Below are positions 41,656-50,494 of a DNA stretch of 64,000 nucleotides, piece by piece (positions within the stretch are counted from its first letter, which is position 1; each line of letters begins with the position of its first letter). Origin of the DNA: Bacillota bacterium. Its GTDB lineage: Bacteria > Bacillota > Clostridia > Acetivibrionales > DTU013. The stretch is taken from assembly GCA_023411575.1 (NCBI GenBank), contig JAEYOP010000040.1, positions 434,001 through 498,000 of the forward strand, read 5' to 3'. The position numbers and the translations under genes are program-made. The notes under the pieces were generated by a model. That model saw nothing but the letters and a program-made list of their open reading frames with translations. It did not search any database and was not told the origin of the DNA.

Positions 41656-42417
41656 ATGGACAAGAAGATATTAACGGAAGTATGCTGCGGCTCGCTTGAT
41701 GATGCCTTACTGGCCGAAGAGGCCGGGGCGGACAGGATAGAACTGAACTCCTGCCTGCAGCAGGGCGGTCTGACCCCCTCTCTCGGAACGCTCCTCGAGG
41801 TGAAGAAGCGCCTGAAGATTCCGGTAATGGCCATGGTTCGTCCAAGAGAAGCCGGCTTCGACTATACCGACGGCGAAATTGCCGTCATGGAAAGGGACGC
41901 TTCCTTATTTGCCGAAAACGGCGTCGACGGCATTGTCTTCGGTTCTCTCAACGCCGACGGCACGATCAACCGGAGGCAGTCCGAACGGATGATGAAGCTC
42001 ATCGGCGACAGGCAGTCCGTGTTCCACCGGGCTTTCGACGTCGTGCCGGATCCCTTCGGGGCTCTCGACCAGCTCATCGGCCTTGGCGTCACCCGGGTTC
42101 TGACCAGCGGCCAGCAGGCCTCCGTATATGACGGCGTTCCACTGATCCGGGAATTGATCCGGTATGCCGGGGAAAAAATTGAGATTTTGCCGGGGGCAGG
42201 TATCTACTCCGGAAATGTCCGCGAAATCCTTGAAAAAACCGGCGCGAATCAGATCCATTTCGCCTCCGTTACCGTCCGCAGGGATACCTCCACGTCCTGC
42301 AATCCCCGGATCTTCTTCGGCGGGGCCTATTATCCGCCGGAAGACCGCCATGGGATCGCGGACCTGGATTCCATGAAAAAAATAATTGAGAAAGCAGGGG
42401 AAGCAGAATATGAATAA
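41656..42417 (+). CDS. cutC: CutC family protein
   Basis: A 253-aa TIM-barrel protein with CAGGAGAG before the ATG. LTEVCCGSLDDALLAEEAGA, DRIELNSCLQQGGLTPS and MVRPREAGFDYTDGE are the N-terminal signature, and VFHRAFDVVPDP and RVLTSGQQASVYDG follow. CutC was first tied to copper homeostasis, but its actual reaction is unknown. The stop overlaps the start of the transglutaminase-like gene by 8 bases, so translation is coupled. Confidence 0.92.
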   Translation: MDKKILTEVCCGSLDDALLAEEAGADRIELNSCLQQGGLTPSLGTLLEVKKRLKIPVMAMVRPREAGFDYTDGEIAVMERDASLFAENGVDGIVFGSLNADGTINRRQSERMMKLIGDRQSVFHRAFDVVPDPFGALDQLIGLGVTRVLTSGQQASVYDGVPLIRELIRYAGEKIEILPGAGIYSGNVREILEKTGANQIHFASVTVRRDTSTSCNPRIFFGGAYYPPEDRHGIADLDSMKKIIEKAGEAEYE

Positions 42418-45034
42418 TCCCTTCCATCTTCCCTCCGAACTGCAGAATACCATCGACGAAAAATTCAATGAGAAAAAGGCCTTTGCGGAATACCGGGCAG
42501 ATCAACTGTTCCACGTTTTTAACGGTTCCCTGGCGCCGGAAGAAGAAGCCGCCTTGAAGATTCTGATCGTCAATATGTCCCTAAACGATCTGGCCGACTG
42601 CGATGGGGACTTTCTCCTGAAGCATGTCCGGGATACGCTCCGCATCCGGAAGGAGACCCGGTGGGGCGGATATGTGCCCGATCCCCTGTTTTTAAACTTT
42701 GTCCTGCCCTATCGCGTAAACAATGAAAATATCGAGGACTGCCGCTCCTCTTTTTTCGACGCGTTATTCGAAAGAGCCGGAGGCCTTCCGATGGCCGAAG
42801 CAATTCTTGAAGTAAACCACTGGTGCCACGAAAAGGCTACCTACATCGGCAGCAATCCAAGGACCTGTTCTCCCCTTACCTTGATCCGCACCGCCAGGGG
42901 ACGCTGCGGAGAGGAGTCCGCTTTTACCGTTTCGGCCCTGAGAAGCCTGTGCATTCCCGCCCGCCAATGCTACACGCCCCGGTGGGCTCACTGCGATTCC
43001 AACCACGCTTGGGTGGAGGCCTGGGCGGATGGAAGCTGGCACTATATCGGCGCCTGCGAACCGGAGCCGAGGCTCGATAGGGCCTGGTTCAAGGATCCGG
43101 CCAAAAGGGCGATGCTGGTGCATTCCCGCGTGCCGGCGGATTACAGCGGTCCCGAAGAAATAACCTACGCCCGGAAATGGTATACGGAAATCAATCTGAC
43201 GGAGCATTACGCCATTTGCAGAAAAATCACTGTACGGGTAAAGGACGAGTCCGGCTGCCCGGCGCCCGGAACAAAGGTTTCCTTCGAGCTGTACAATTCG
43301 GGGGAATTCTGGCCCATCGCCTGCCTGGAGGCCGACCGCGAGGGGATGGTATCCCTGCTGGCCGGGCTGGGGGATATCCTGCTTCACGCATCGGGCGACA
43401 AGGGCTGGGGCTTCAAAAAGATTACCGTTGGAAACGAGGAACTTGTCGATATCATCATACAAGACCAGATACCGGCCGATGGTGTCATAACGCTTGATAT
43501 GACGCCCCCGGCGGATATGCGCGGCAACGAACCGGAGCTGCCGGAGGAGGAAATCCTCCGGAACAACCGCAGGCTTATGGAGGAGGACCGCATCCGGGCC
43601 TTGTTCGAAGCCGCCTTTGCCGGCGAAGAGGAAGCGGGAGTGCTGGCAGATTCGTTATCCCTTCCCCAGGACCGCGTTCTGACGGTTTTGAAAAACGCCC
43701 GGGGCAACCACGAAGAGCTGGCCGCATTTCTGGCGGAAGAAACCCCCGCTTACGGCGACTTACCCCTCCGGCTGCTGGAAAGCCTGCAGGAAAAAGACCT
43801 TACCGATTCCTTCCGTCCCGCGCTGGCGGACCACCTCCATTGCGCCGCTTCGTTCCGGGAACGGTACTCTTCCGGGCTTTTCGACCTTTACCTCCTTTGC
43901 CCGAGGGTTGACCTTGAAATGATCGCCGCCTGCAGGAAAGCGTTCCAATCCTCCTTTTCCGCGTCCGAAAAGGAGCTGTTCCTCCGAAATCCCGCATTAT
44001 TGGCCCAATGGGTGTACGACAATATAAAGGTCCTGGAAGGACTCAATTTCTATCAGGGCTCAGCCACTCCGAAAGGCAGCTTTGAACTCCGGCGGGCGGA
44101 TCCCCTGTCCCGCAATATCCTTTTCGTCGCCATGGCCAGAAGCTTCGGCATTCCGGCACGTCTTTACCCCGCCGACCGGACGCCCCAATACTATGCGGGC
44201 AGCGGATGGCAGGACGCCTCCCCCCTGGAAACCCACCTCGGCAGAAGCGTTTCCGGAACCTGTCCGGGTGCGGTTCGGCTGTCGGCCGGCCTCAATTGCG
44301 CGGATGGCATCGGATACCTGTCGAATTACTCCATCGCCCGTTTTGAAAAAGGTTTTTACAAAACCCTCGATTACAGCAGCTATGGCGTCCGTTTGCCGGA
44401 AGAACCGTTCGAGGCGCTGCCGGGCAATTACCGTCTTCTGACCGGAACCCGGCTCCAGGACGGAACGGTTCTGGCCCGGCTCGTCTTTTTCACTGTCTGC
44501 TCCGGCAGGACCACCGATGTGGATTTGTCCTTCCGCAGCAGGGAGATAAAAGCCGACATCCTATCCGTTGTGTCGGAAGACTCCGTCTTCACAATGGCGG
44601 ACGGAAGCACCCGGGGCATCTCCGCTCTGAACAACGGGCGCGGAATGGCTGTTGTCTGGATCGATCCGGACCGCGAGCCGTCCAAGCACCTGATCCGGGA
44701 GTTCCGGGAATTATCTCCCGTCTTCAACGAACGGGGCGGTAATATCTGTATCTGCGTCGGAGAGGATAAAATGACCTCCTCGTTCCCGCTCGGCTCCCCC
44801 ACAGGACTCCCGGACAATACGGAATATGCTGTGGATCATGCTTACGTACTCTTGAATTCTTTCCTCGCAGGTATGGAAAAACCGCTCGCGCGGGATTTTC
44901 CGCTCGCCTTTGTCCTGGACGGACAATGCCGGGTCCGTTACGCCGCCTCCGGTTATAAATTGGGTACCGGCAAGGAGATGGCGGCCGTTTTGAAGCAGCT
45001 GGAGCCGGACGGATCAAAACAAGCAGGCTTATAA
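42410..45034 (+). CDS. Large transglutaminase-like protein
   Basis: An 874-aa protein. ATG at 42410 with GGGGAAGCAGA upstream. Residues about 160-230 are a transglutaminase-like core: RGRCGEESAFTVSALRSLCI gives the Cys, SNHAWVEAW the His and GSWHYIGACEPEPRLDRAWF the Asp. A beta domain follows (KITVRVKDESGCPAPGTKVS). A second, partly similar region at about 530-600 (RRADPLSRNILFVAMARSFG, IPARLYPADR) lacks a Cys in the expected place. The end resembles a thioredoxin-like fold without an active-site pair. There is no signal peptide. It may be an intracellular peptidase or amidase; its place behind asparaginase suggests amide or peptide breakdown. Confidence 0.85.
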   Translation: MNNPFHLPSELQNTIDEKFNEKKAFAEYRADQLFHVFNGSLAPEEEAALKILIVNMSLNDLADCDGDFLLKHVRDTLRIRKETRWGGYVPDPLFLNFVLPYRVNNENIEDCRSSFFDALFERAGGLPMAEAILEVNHWCHEKATYIGSNPRTCSPLTLIRTARGRCGEESAFTVSALRSLCIPARQCYTPRWAHCDSNHAWVEAWADGSWHYIGACEPEPRLDRAWFKDPAKRAMLVHSRVPADYSGPEEITYARKWYTEINLTEHYAICRKITVRVKDESGCPAPGTKVSFELYNSGEFWPIACLEADREGMVSLLAGLGDILLHASGDKGWGFKKITVGNEELVDIIIQDQIPADGVITLDMTPPADMRGNEPELPEEEILRNNRRLMEEDRIRALFEAAFAGEEEAGVLADSLSLPQDRVLTVLKNARGNHEELAAFLAEETPAYGDLPLRLLESLQEKDLTDSFRPALADHLHCAASFRERYSSGLFDLYLLCPRVDLEMIAACRKAFQSSFSASEKELFLRNPALLAQWVYDNIKVLEGLNFYQGSATPKGSFELRRADPLSRNILFVAMARSFGIPARLYPADRTPQYYAGSGWQDASPLETHLGRSVSGTCPGAVRLSAGLNCADGIGYLSNYSIARFEKGFYKTLDYSSYGVRLPEEPFEALPGNYRLLTGTRLQDGTVLARLVFFTVCSGRTTDVDLSFRSREIKADILSVVSEDSVFTMADGSTRGISALNNGRGMAVVWIDPDREPSKHLIREFRELSPVFNERGGNICICVGEDKMTSSFPLGSPTGLPDNTEYAVDHAYVLLNSFLAGMEKPLARDFPLAFVLDGQCRVRYAASGYKLGTGKEMAAVLKQLEPDGSKQAGL

Positions 45035-45060
45035 AGCCGGAAAGCGGAGGAAGGTGCGAC

Positions 45061-46308
45061 ATGAAAATAAAGGATGTCCTGTGTTCGAAGGGGAAAACAG
45101 GCTTTTTCTTCGATGATCAAAAGGCAATTCAGACGGGAGCGTTCCCGGATGGCGCAAACTATAGGGGAACACCCGTAACCGGCGGATTTACCGCCGTGCG
45201 GCAGGCGGGAGAATCCGTTTCCGTCATGCTGGTGCTGGAAGACGGTCAGATCGCTTACGGAGATTGCGCCGCCGTGCAATATTCCGGGGCTGGCGGCAGA
45301 GACCCTCTTTTTCTGGCGGATCAATACATTCCTGTAATCGAGCGCTGCATGGCGCCCCTGCTAACCGCTGCCGAACCAACCGATTTCGGCCCCCTGGCCG
45401 AAAGCATCGACCGCCTCGTCGACCGGAAAACGGGCAAAAGGCTCCATACCGCCATCCGTTACGGGGTGACGCAGGCCATTCTGGATGCTGCCGCCAAATG
45501 CTCCAAAAAGCTGATGGCCGAGGTGGCAGCAGAGACCTACGGAACGGAAGTATGCAACTGCGAAATTCCGATTCTGGCGCAGTCCGGCGACAACCGCTAC
45601 GTCAATGCCGATAAAATGTTCCTCAAAGGCGTGTCCTCCCTTCCCCACGGCTTGATCAACAATGTCGAAAAGCTGGGCGTACAGGGGGAAAAGCTGCTTG
45701 AATATGTCCAATGGCTGAAAAAACGGTACCTGGAGCTAAGACTCTGCGAAGGGTATCGTCCCGTGCTCCATCTCGACGTATACGGCACGATTGGCGCCGT
45801 TTTCAATTATAATATCAAGAAAATATGCGCTTATTTTGAGAAGCTCGAACAGGCGGCCTACCCGCTGCTGCTGAGGATTGAAAGCCCCGTGGATATGAAA
45901 ACCAGGGAGCAGCAGGCGGAAGCCCTGAAGACATTGACAGAAGCCGTGGACAGGGCCGGTTTGAGCACGCGGCTGGTAGCCGACGAATGGTGCAACACCT
46001 ACGAGGATGTAAAATATTTTGCCGACAACCGGGCGGGCCATATGATCCAGATCAAGACTCCCGACCTAGGGGGAATCAACAATTCGGTACAGGCCGTTTT
46101 ATATTGTAAGAAAAAAGGAATAGGCGCCTACCTGGGCGGCAGCTGCAACGAAACCGAACGCTCGGCGCAGATCTGCACCCATCTGGCTATGGCCACCGGT
46201 CCCGAGCTGATAATGGCCAAACCCGGCATGGGCGTGGACGAAGGGTTGATGATCGTATACAACGAAATGCAGCGGATCCTGGCCCTCAGGAAAAGCAGGC
46301 AGGGATAG
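45061..46308 (+). CDS. mal: Methylaspartate ammonia-lyase
   Basis: A 415-aa member of the enolase superfamily; GGAGGAAGG precedes the ATG. It removes ammonia from (2S,3S)-3-methylaspartate to give mesaconate. LHLDVYGTIGAVF and RIESPVDM carry metal-binding Asp and Glu, VADEWCNTYEDVKYF the third acid, and QIKTPDLGGINNSV the catalytic Lys. GGSCNETERSA follows. The size matches the Clostridium enzyme. The usual partner, glutamate mutase, is a B12 enzyme and is not in the window, yet this gene runs head-to-head into the B12 operon. It is the last gene of the asparaginase run. Confidence 0.95.
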   Translation: MKIKDVLCSKGKTGFFFDDQKAIQTGAFPDGANYRGTPVTGGFTAVRQAGESVSVMLVLEDGQIAYGDCAAVQYSGAGGRDPLFLADQYIPVIERCMAPLLTAAEPTDFGPLAESIDRLVDRKTGKRLHTAIRYGVTQAILDAAAKCSKKLMAEVAAETYGTEVCNCEIPILAQSGDNRYVNADKMFLKGVSSLPHGLINNVEKLGVQGEKLLEYVQWLKKRYLELRLCEGYRPVLHLDVYGTIGAVFNYNIKKICAYFEKLEQAAYPLLLRIESPVDMKTREQQAEALKTLTEAVDRAGLSTRLVADEWCNTYEDVKYFADNRAGHMIQIKTPDLGGINNSVQAVLYCKKKGIGAYLGGSCNETERSAQICTHLAMATGPELIMAKPGMGVDEGLMIVYNEMQRILALRKSRQG

Positions 46309-46345
46309 CTTCCCAAAACCGGCTTGCCGGGATAGCCACCCTTTC

Positions 46346-47800
46346 TCAGGACCCTTTCGTTCTCGTCCTGCAGCTTTCCACAAAGCTCCTTGCAAAGGCG
46401 GGATTGGCACAAAAATGCAGGTGCGGGTAGCCCGCAAGCAGGTTAAAGACCTTGTAGCCGCAATTCCACGATTTTGTGATACGCTCGTCTTTCCGCTTTG
46501 AAACTTCAAAGCACGCTTTTACGTTCTCCCGTACCGTGGTTTCGGAATAATGGAATTCATGGGCACGTATTTCGGATGCTTTTTTGCCGAGAATCGTATT
46601 CTCCGTCATTTTTACATATACATAGCCGAATCGTTTCAAAGAGGAGGTCATGCGGCTCTCCCCGGGAATCAGCCCCACCATTTCGCATTCCTTCTCCTCA
46701 TCCGTCCGGATGCTGTCCGTCAGATACATCAGCCCGCCGCATTCCGCATAAGCCGGCAGGCCCTTTTCGATCCGGCTTTTTATGTCCTTTTTCATGGGCG
46801 TATTCTCCTGCAATTCTCTCGCCCACAGTTCGGGATAGCCTCCGCCCAGGTACAACCCGTCGATGCCCTCCGGCAGCGAAGAATCCTCCAGCGGGCTGAA
46901 ATCGACAAGCTCCGCGCCCATCTCTTCCAGCAGCTCCAGACTGTCCCTGTAATAAAAGCAAAAAGCCTTGTCCCTGGCCACTGCCAGTCTTATTGCAGGG
47001 GCGTGTGAATTTCCCATCTTCCCTGCTTCCTGGAGAAAATCCTTCTCGCCCGGACCCTGCGCCTGAAAAATATCCTCTCCTCCCGTGCCATGCGCGCAGG
47101 GCACATCCTCCGCCTCGCCGGCAAGCTTCACGAGCAATTCGAGATCAACCGTCCTTTGGATCCGGCCGGACAGGATTGCCGCCTTCTCCCGCAGGCCGCC
47201 GATTTCGGCGCTGGTCACCAGCCCCAGATGCCTGCTTCCGACAGCGATATCGCCGGACCGTTCCAGATATCCCAGCACGGTAATGCCGGTATGCCCTTCT
47301 ATGGCTTCCTTCAGGAGCCTGTAATGCCCCTCCCCCGAAATATTGTTGAGGAGGACGCCTTTCACCCGGACGCTTTTGTCAAAATCCGCAAAACCCTTCA
47401 CAAGGGCGGCGGCACTGAGCGACATAGCTTCTCCGTTAATCACAAGGATCACGGGCGCCCCGATGACTTTTGAAACATCGGCCGTGCTCCCTTCCAGGGA
47501 ACTGCCCCCATAGCCGTCATAAAAGCCCATGACTCCCTCGACCACTGCAATATCGGCGCCCGCCGCACTTTTGCAGTAAAGCCGCCGCACCGTATCCCGG
47601 TCCAGCATCCAGCTATCGAGATTCCTGGATTCCCTTCCCGTAATAAAGGTGTGGAACATGGGATCGATGTAGTCCGGCCCCACCTTGTACGGCTGGACCC
47701 GGAAGCCCTTTTCAGCCAATGCGGCCATCAGGCCCATGGATAAGGTGGTCTTCCCGCAGCCACTGTTGGTACCTGCTATTACAATTGCCGGAATTTTCAT
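46346..47800 (-). CDS. cbiA: Cobyrinate a,c-diamide synthase
   Basis: A 484-aa enzyme that uses glutamine and ATP to amidate the a and c side chains of cobyrinate. The P-loop-like GTNSGCGKTTLSMGLM is at the N-terminus (about 10-25). The C-terminal glutaminase domain carries GLYLGGGYPELWARELQEN and the nucleophile Cys in YAECGGLMYLTDS. It is the last gene of the operon; its start is adjacent to the cbiX stop. CbiP and CbiB, needed for later steps, are not here. Confidence 0.96.
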   Translation of the reverse strand: MKIPAIVIAGTNSGCGKTTLSMGLMAALAEKGFRVQPYKVGPDYIDPMFHTFITGRESRNLDSWMLDRDTVRRLYCKSAAGADIAVVEGVMGFYDGYGGSSLEGSTADVSKVIGAPVILVINGEAMSLSAAALVKGFADFDKSVRVKGVLLNNISGEGHYRLLKEAIEGHTGITVLGYLERSGDIAVGSRHLGLVTSAEIGGLREKAAILSGRIQRTVDLELLVKLAGEAEDVPCAHGTGGEDIFQAQGPGEKDFLQEAGKMGNSHAPAIRLAVARDKAFCFYYRDSLELLEEMGAELVDFSPLEDSSLPEGIDGLYLGGGYPELWARELQENTPMKKDIKSRIEKGLPAYAECGGLMYLTDSIRTDEEKECEMVGLIPGESRMTSSLKRFGYVYVKMTENTILGKKASEIRAHEFHYSETTVRENVKACFEVSKRKDERITKSWNCGYKVFNLLAGYPHLHFCANPAFARSFVESCRTRTKGS

Positions 47801-48169
47801 TTATACCGCCCCGATCGAGTGGATCCTGTCCACAATAATGTCGGCCAGCCTGTCGTCATCTCCAAGATGCCTGCTCATCCGGATTTCAATTCCCGGATGT
47901 TTGGCCATAACGGCCTCCAGCTCTCCGGGGATGTCCTGGGTTACGTGAACGCCGTCGAAAATGAACATGGGTATGACCTTTATCTTATCAGCTCCCTCTT
48001 CGATCAGCTTTTCAATGCCCCATTCCAGATTCTGCTCCGAAAACTGTAAATAGGCCGGCAAAATCAGCTTTTCATCGGACCGGCTCTTCACTTTTTCCGT
48101 CAGGGAATCCAATATGGCGTCCGTTTCCTTTCTCCTGCTTCCGTGTGCGAGCAGCAAAACTCCGTTCAT
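47801..48169 (-). CDS. cbiX: Sirohydrochlorin cobaltochelatase, short form
   Basis: A 122-aa single-domain chelatase of the CbiX-small type that inserts cobalt into sirohydrochlorin. LLLAHGSRRKETDAIL holds the first catalytic His and IPMFIFDGVHVTQDIP the second. The protein is half the length of ordinary CbiX or CbiK and should work as a homodimer. A short His/Asp ending seen in some CbiX proteins is absent. It starts the committed cobalt step and lies between hemL and cbiA. Confidence 0.9.
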   Translation of the reverse strand: MNGVLLLAHGSRRKETDAILDSLTEKVKSRSDEKLILPAYLQFSEQNLEWGIEKLIEEGADKIKVIPMFIFDGVHVTQDIPGELEAVMAKHPGIEIRMSRHLGDDDRLADIIVDRIHSIGAV

Positions 48170-48227
48170 TCCTCATCCTCCAATTGTTATATTCCGATTT
48201 CAAGCGCCTTTAGTATCTTTAATAGCT

Positions 48228-49517
48228 TCAGCGGCATTCCGCCATCGCTTTGTCGATTGCCGCCGAAGTCTTTTCAATCTCCTCCGTGCCGTGGGCTGCC
48301 GACAGAAACAGCGCCTCGTACTGGGACGGAGCAATATAAATGCCCTCCTCCAGCATGGCGGCGAAGTATCTTGCAAATCTAGGCGTATCCGAGCGGGTCG
48401 CCGTACTGTAATCCTTCACTTCCATACCGGTAAAAAAGGCGGTCAGCAAAGAGCCCATCCGGTTCACCCGCAGCGGTATTTCATGCTTTTCGGCGGAAAA
48501 CCGGAAGGCTTCCGCCAGCTTTGCCCCTTTCTCCTCCAGTTCGGCATAAATGGAAGGAGTGCTTTTGAGGATTTGCAGGGTCTTGATCCCCGCCGCCGTC
48601 GCCACGGGATTCCCGGAAAGGGTGCCCGCCTGGTAGACAGGGCCGGCAGGCGAGACCCTGGACAGGATGTCCCGTCTCCCTCCGTACGCCCCCATTGGCA
48701 TACCGCCGCCGATGATCTTGCCGAAAACCGAAAGGTCCGGGGCAATCCTCAGAAGTCCCTGGGCGCCGGCATAGGCAACCCGGAAGCCCGTTATCACTTC
48801 ATCGAAGATCAGCACCGTGCCGTGCTTTTCGGTCAATTTCCGCAAAAGCCCCAGGAACTCCTTATCCGGGAGGACAACGCCCATATTCCCCGCCACCGGC
48901 TCTATGATCGCGGCCGCAAGGCGGTCCCCATGGGTTTTGAATATCCGCTCCAGCTCATCACAGTTATTGTAAGCTGCGTTTAACGTATTCCGCGCATAAT
49001 CCGCCGGAACGCCCGCACTATCGGGCACCCCCGTGGTCAGCGCCCCGGACCCGGCTTTTACCAGAAGCCCGTCGCTGTGCCCGTGATAGCAGCCTTCAAA
49101 TTTAAGGATCCTGTCCCTGCCGGTAAAGCCTCTCGCAAGCCGTACGGCGCTCATGACCGCTTCCGTTCCGGAGCTGACCAGCCGGACCATTTCCACGGAG
49201 GGCACCGCCTCGCAGATCATTTCCGCCAGGAGGACCTCCCGCTCCGTAGGCGCTCCGAAGCTTGTCCCGTCCGCCGCCGCTTCCTTTACGGCCTCCACCA
49301 CGCCGGGATGGGCATGCCCGAGAATCATCGGCCCCCAGGAACCGACGTAGTCAATGTATTCGTTGCCGTCCACATCCGTTATTTTCGGACCGGAGGCCTT
49401 TTTAATGAATGGCGGCTTCAAACCGACGGAGCCGAAAGCCCTTACCGGGCTGTTCACCCCTCCCGGGATCAATTGCTTTGCCTTCTCGAACAAATAAGCC
49501 GATTTGCTTCTTTCCAT
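48228..49517 (-). CDS. hemL: Glutamate-1-semialdehyde 2,1-aminomutase
   Basis: A 429-aa PLP enzyme, second step of the C5 route to 5-aminolevulinate. ATG at 49517 with GGGAGGGAT. PGGVNSPVRAFGSVG at the N-terminus, SSGTEAVMSAVRLARG, IFDEVITGFR and FGKIIGGGMPMGA, whose Lys holds PLP, are the family markers. It overlaps the hemB stop by one base. It supplies tetrapyrrole precursor within the B12 operon. Confidence 0.97.
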   Translation of the reverse strand: MERSKSAYLFEKAKQLIPGGVNSPVRAFGSVGLKPPFIKKASGPKITDVDGNEYIDYVGSWGPMILGHAHPGVVEAVKEAAADGTSFGAPTEREVLLAEMICEAVPSVEMVRLVSSGTEAVMSAVRLARGFTGRDRILKFEGCYHGHSDGLLVKAGSGALTTGVPDSAGVPADYARNTLNAAYNNCDELERIFKTHGDRLAAAIIEPVAGNMGVVLPDKEFLGLLRKLTEKHGTVLIFDEVITGFRVAYAGAQGLLRIAPDLSVFGKIIGGGMPMGAYGGRRDILSRVSPAGPVYQAGTLSGNPVATAAGIKTLQILKSTPSIYAELEEKGAKLAEAFRFSAEKHEIPLRVNRMGSLLTAFFTGMEVKDYSTATRSDTPRFARYFAAMLEEGIYIAPSQYEALFLSAAHGTEEIEKTSAAIDKAMAECR

Positions 49518-50494
49518 CAGTATCCCTCCCGGAGCCATCCGGCTGCCTGCTTGGCAAAATAAGTAATGATGATTTTGGCGCCGGCCCTTTTTATGGAGGT
49601 CAGCGACTCCATCACCGCGCCCCTTTCGTCGATCCATCCGTTTCGCGCGGCCGCTTTTATCATGGAGTATTCGCCGCTTACATTATACGCCGCGACCGGA
49701 ACGTTCAGGCTCCCGGATACCTTGCTGACCACGTCGAGATAGGCGAGGGCAGGCTTCACGATAATGATGTCCGCTCCTTCCTCCACGTCGAGCTCCATCT
49801 CCCGAAAGGCCTCCTTTATATTTCCGCAATCCATCTGGTAGGTCTTCCTATCCCCGAAGGCGGGCTTTGATCCGGCGGCATCCCGGAAAGGGCCGTAAAA
49901 GGAGGAGGAATACTTTATCCCATAGGACATGATGATCTTCTCCTCAAGCCCTTCCTTCTCAAGGGCGTTCCTTATGACGCCGACGCGGCCGTCCATCATG
50001 TCCGACGGAGCCAGTATGTCGGCTCCCGCCTTTGCGTAGCTCAACGCTGCTTTGCAAAGCAGTTCCACGGAAGGATCGTTCAGAACCCTCCCCTCTTTGA
50101 CCACGCCGCAGTGCCCGTGGCTCGTATATTCGCACAGGCAGACATCCGCCGCCACCGCCAGTTCCGGGAATTCCCCCTTGATGGACCGGATGGCCCTCTG
50201 GACAATCCCGTCGTCGGCATAGGCCTGGGAGCCGGTCTCATCCTTCTTGTCCGGCACGCCGAACAACAGCACGCCGTTGATGCCGGCCCTTCGGATTTCT
50301 TCCAATTCCCCGGACAGCATATCGACGGAGAAATGGCAGACGCCCGGCATCGAAGGGATCTCCCTTTTGATTTCGCGTCCTTCCACGACAAACAGCGGAA
50401 GGATGAAATCCTCCGCGGACAGGGAGGTCTCCCTTGTCATTCTCCTTATTCCTTCACTGCTCCTAAGCCTTCTTGGTCTTTTTGCCAGTTCCAG
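49517..50494 (-). CDS. hemB: Delta-aminolevulinate dehydratase (porphobilinogen synthase)
   Basis: About 325 aa; joins two 5-aminolevulinates. AADVCLCEYTSHGHCGVV holds three zinc-binding cysteines. IIMSYGIKYSSSFYGPF and IIIVKPALAYLDV hold the two catalytic lysines. The conserved HemB start RPRRLR lies before the first ATG (50440), which in turn has its ribosome site only one base away. The real start is therefore probably the CTG at 50494, placed after AAAGGGGGG, inside the 3' end of cobA/hemD. The GTG/ATG starts further upstream read through a non-HemB frame and are unlikely. Confidence 0.9.
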   Translation of the reverse strand: MELAKRPRRLRSSEGIRRMTRETSLSAEDFILPLFVVEGREIKREIPSMPGVCHFSVDMLSGELEEIRRAGINGVLLFGVPDKKDETGSQAYADDGIVQRAIRSIKGEFPELAVAADVCLCEYTSHGHCGVVKEGRVLNDPSVELLCKAALSYAKAGADILAPSDMMDGRVGVIRNALEKEGLEEKIIMSYGIKYSSSFYGPFRDAAGSKPAFGDRKTYQMDCGNIKEAFREMELDVEEGADIIIVKPALAYLDVVSKVSGSLNVPVAAYNVSGEYSMIKAAARNGWIDERGAVMESLTSIKRAGAKIIITYFAKQAAGWLREGY

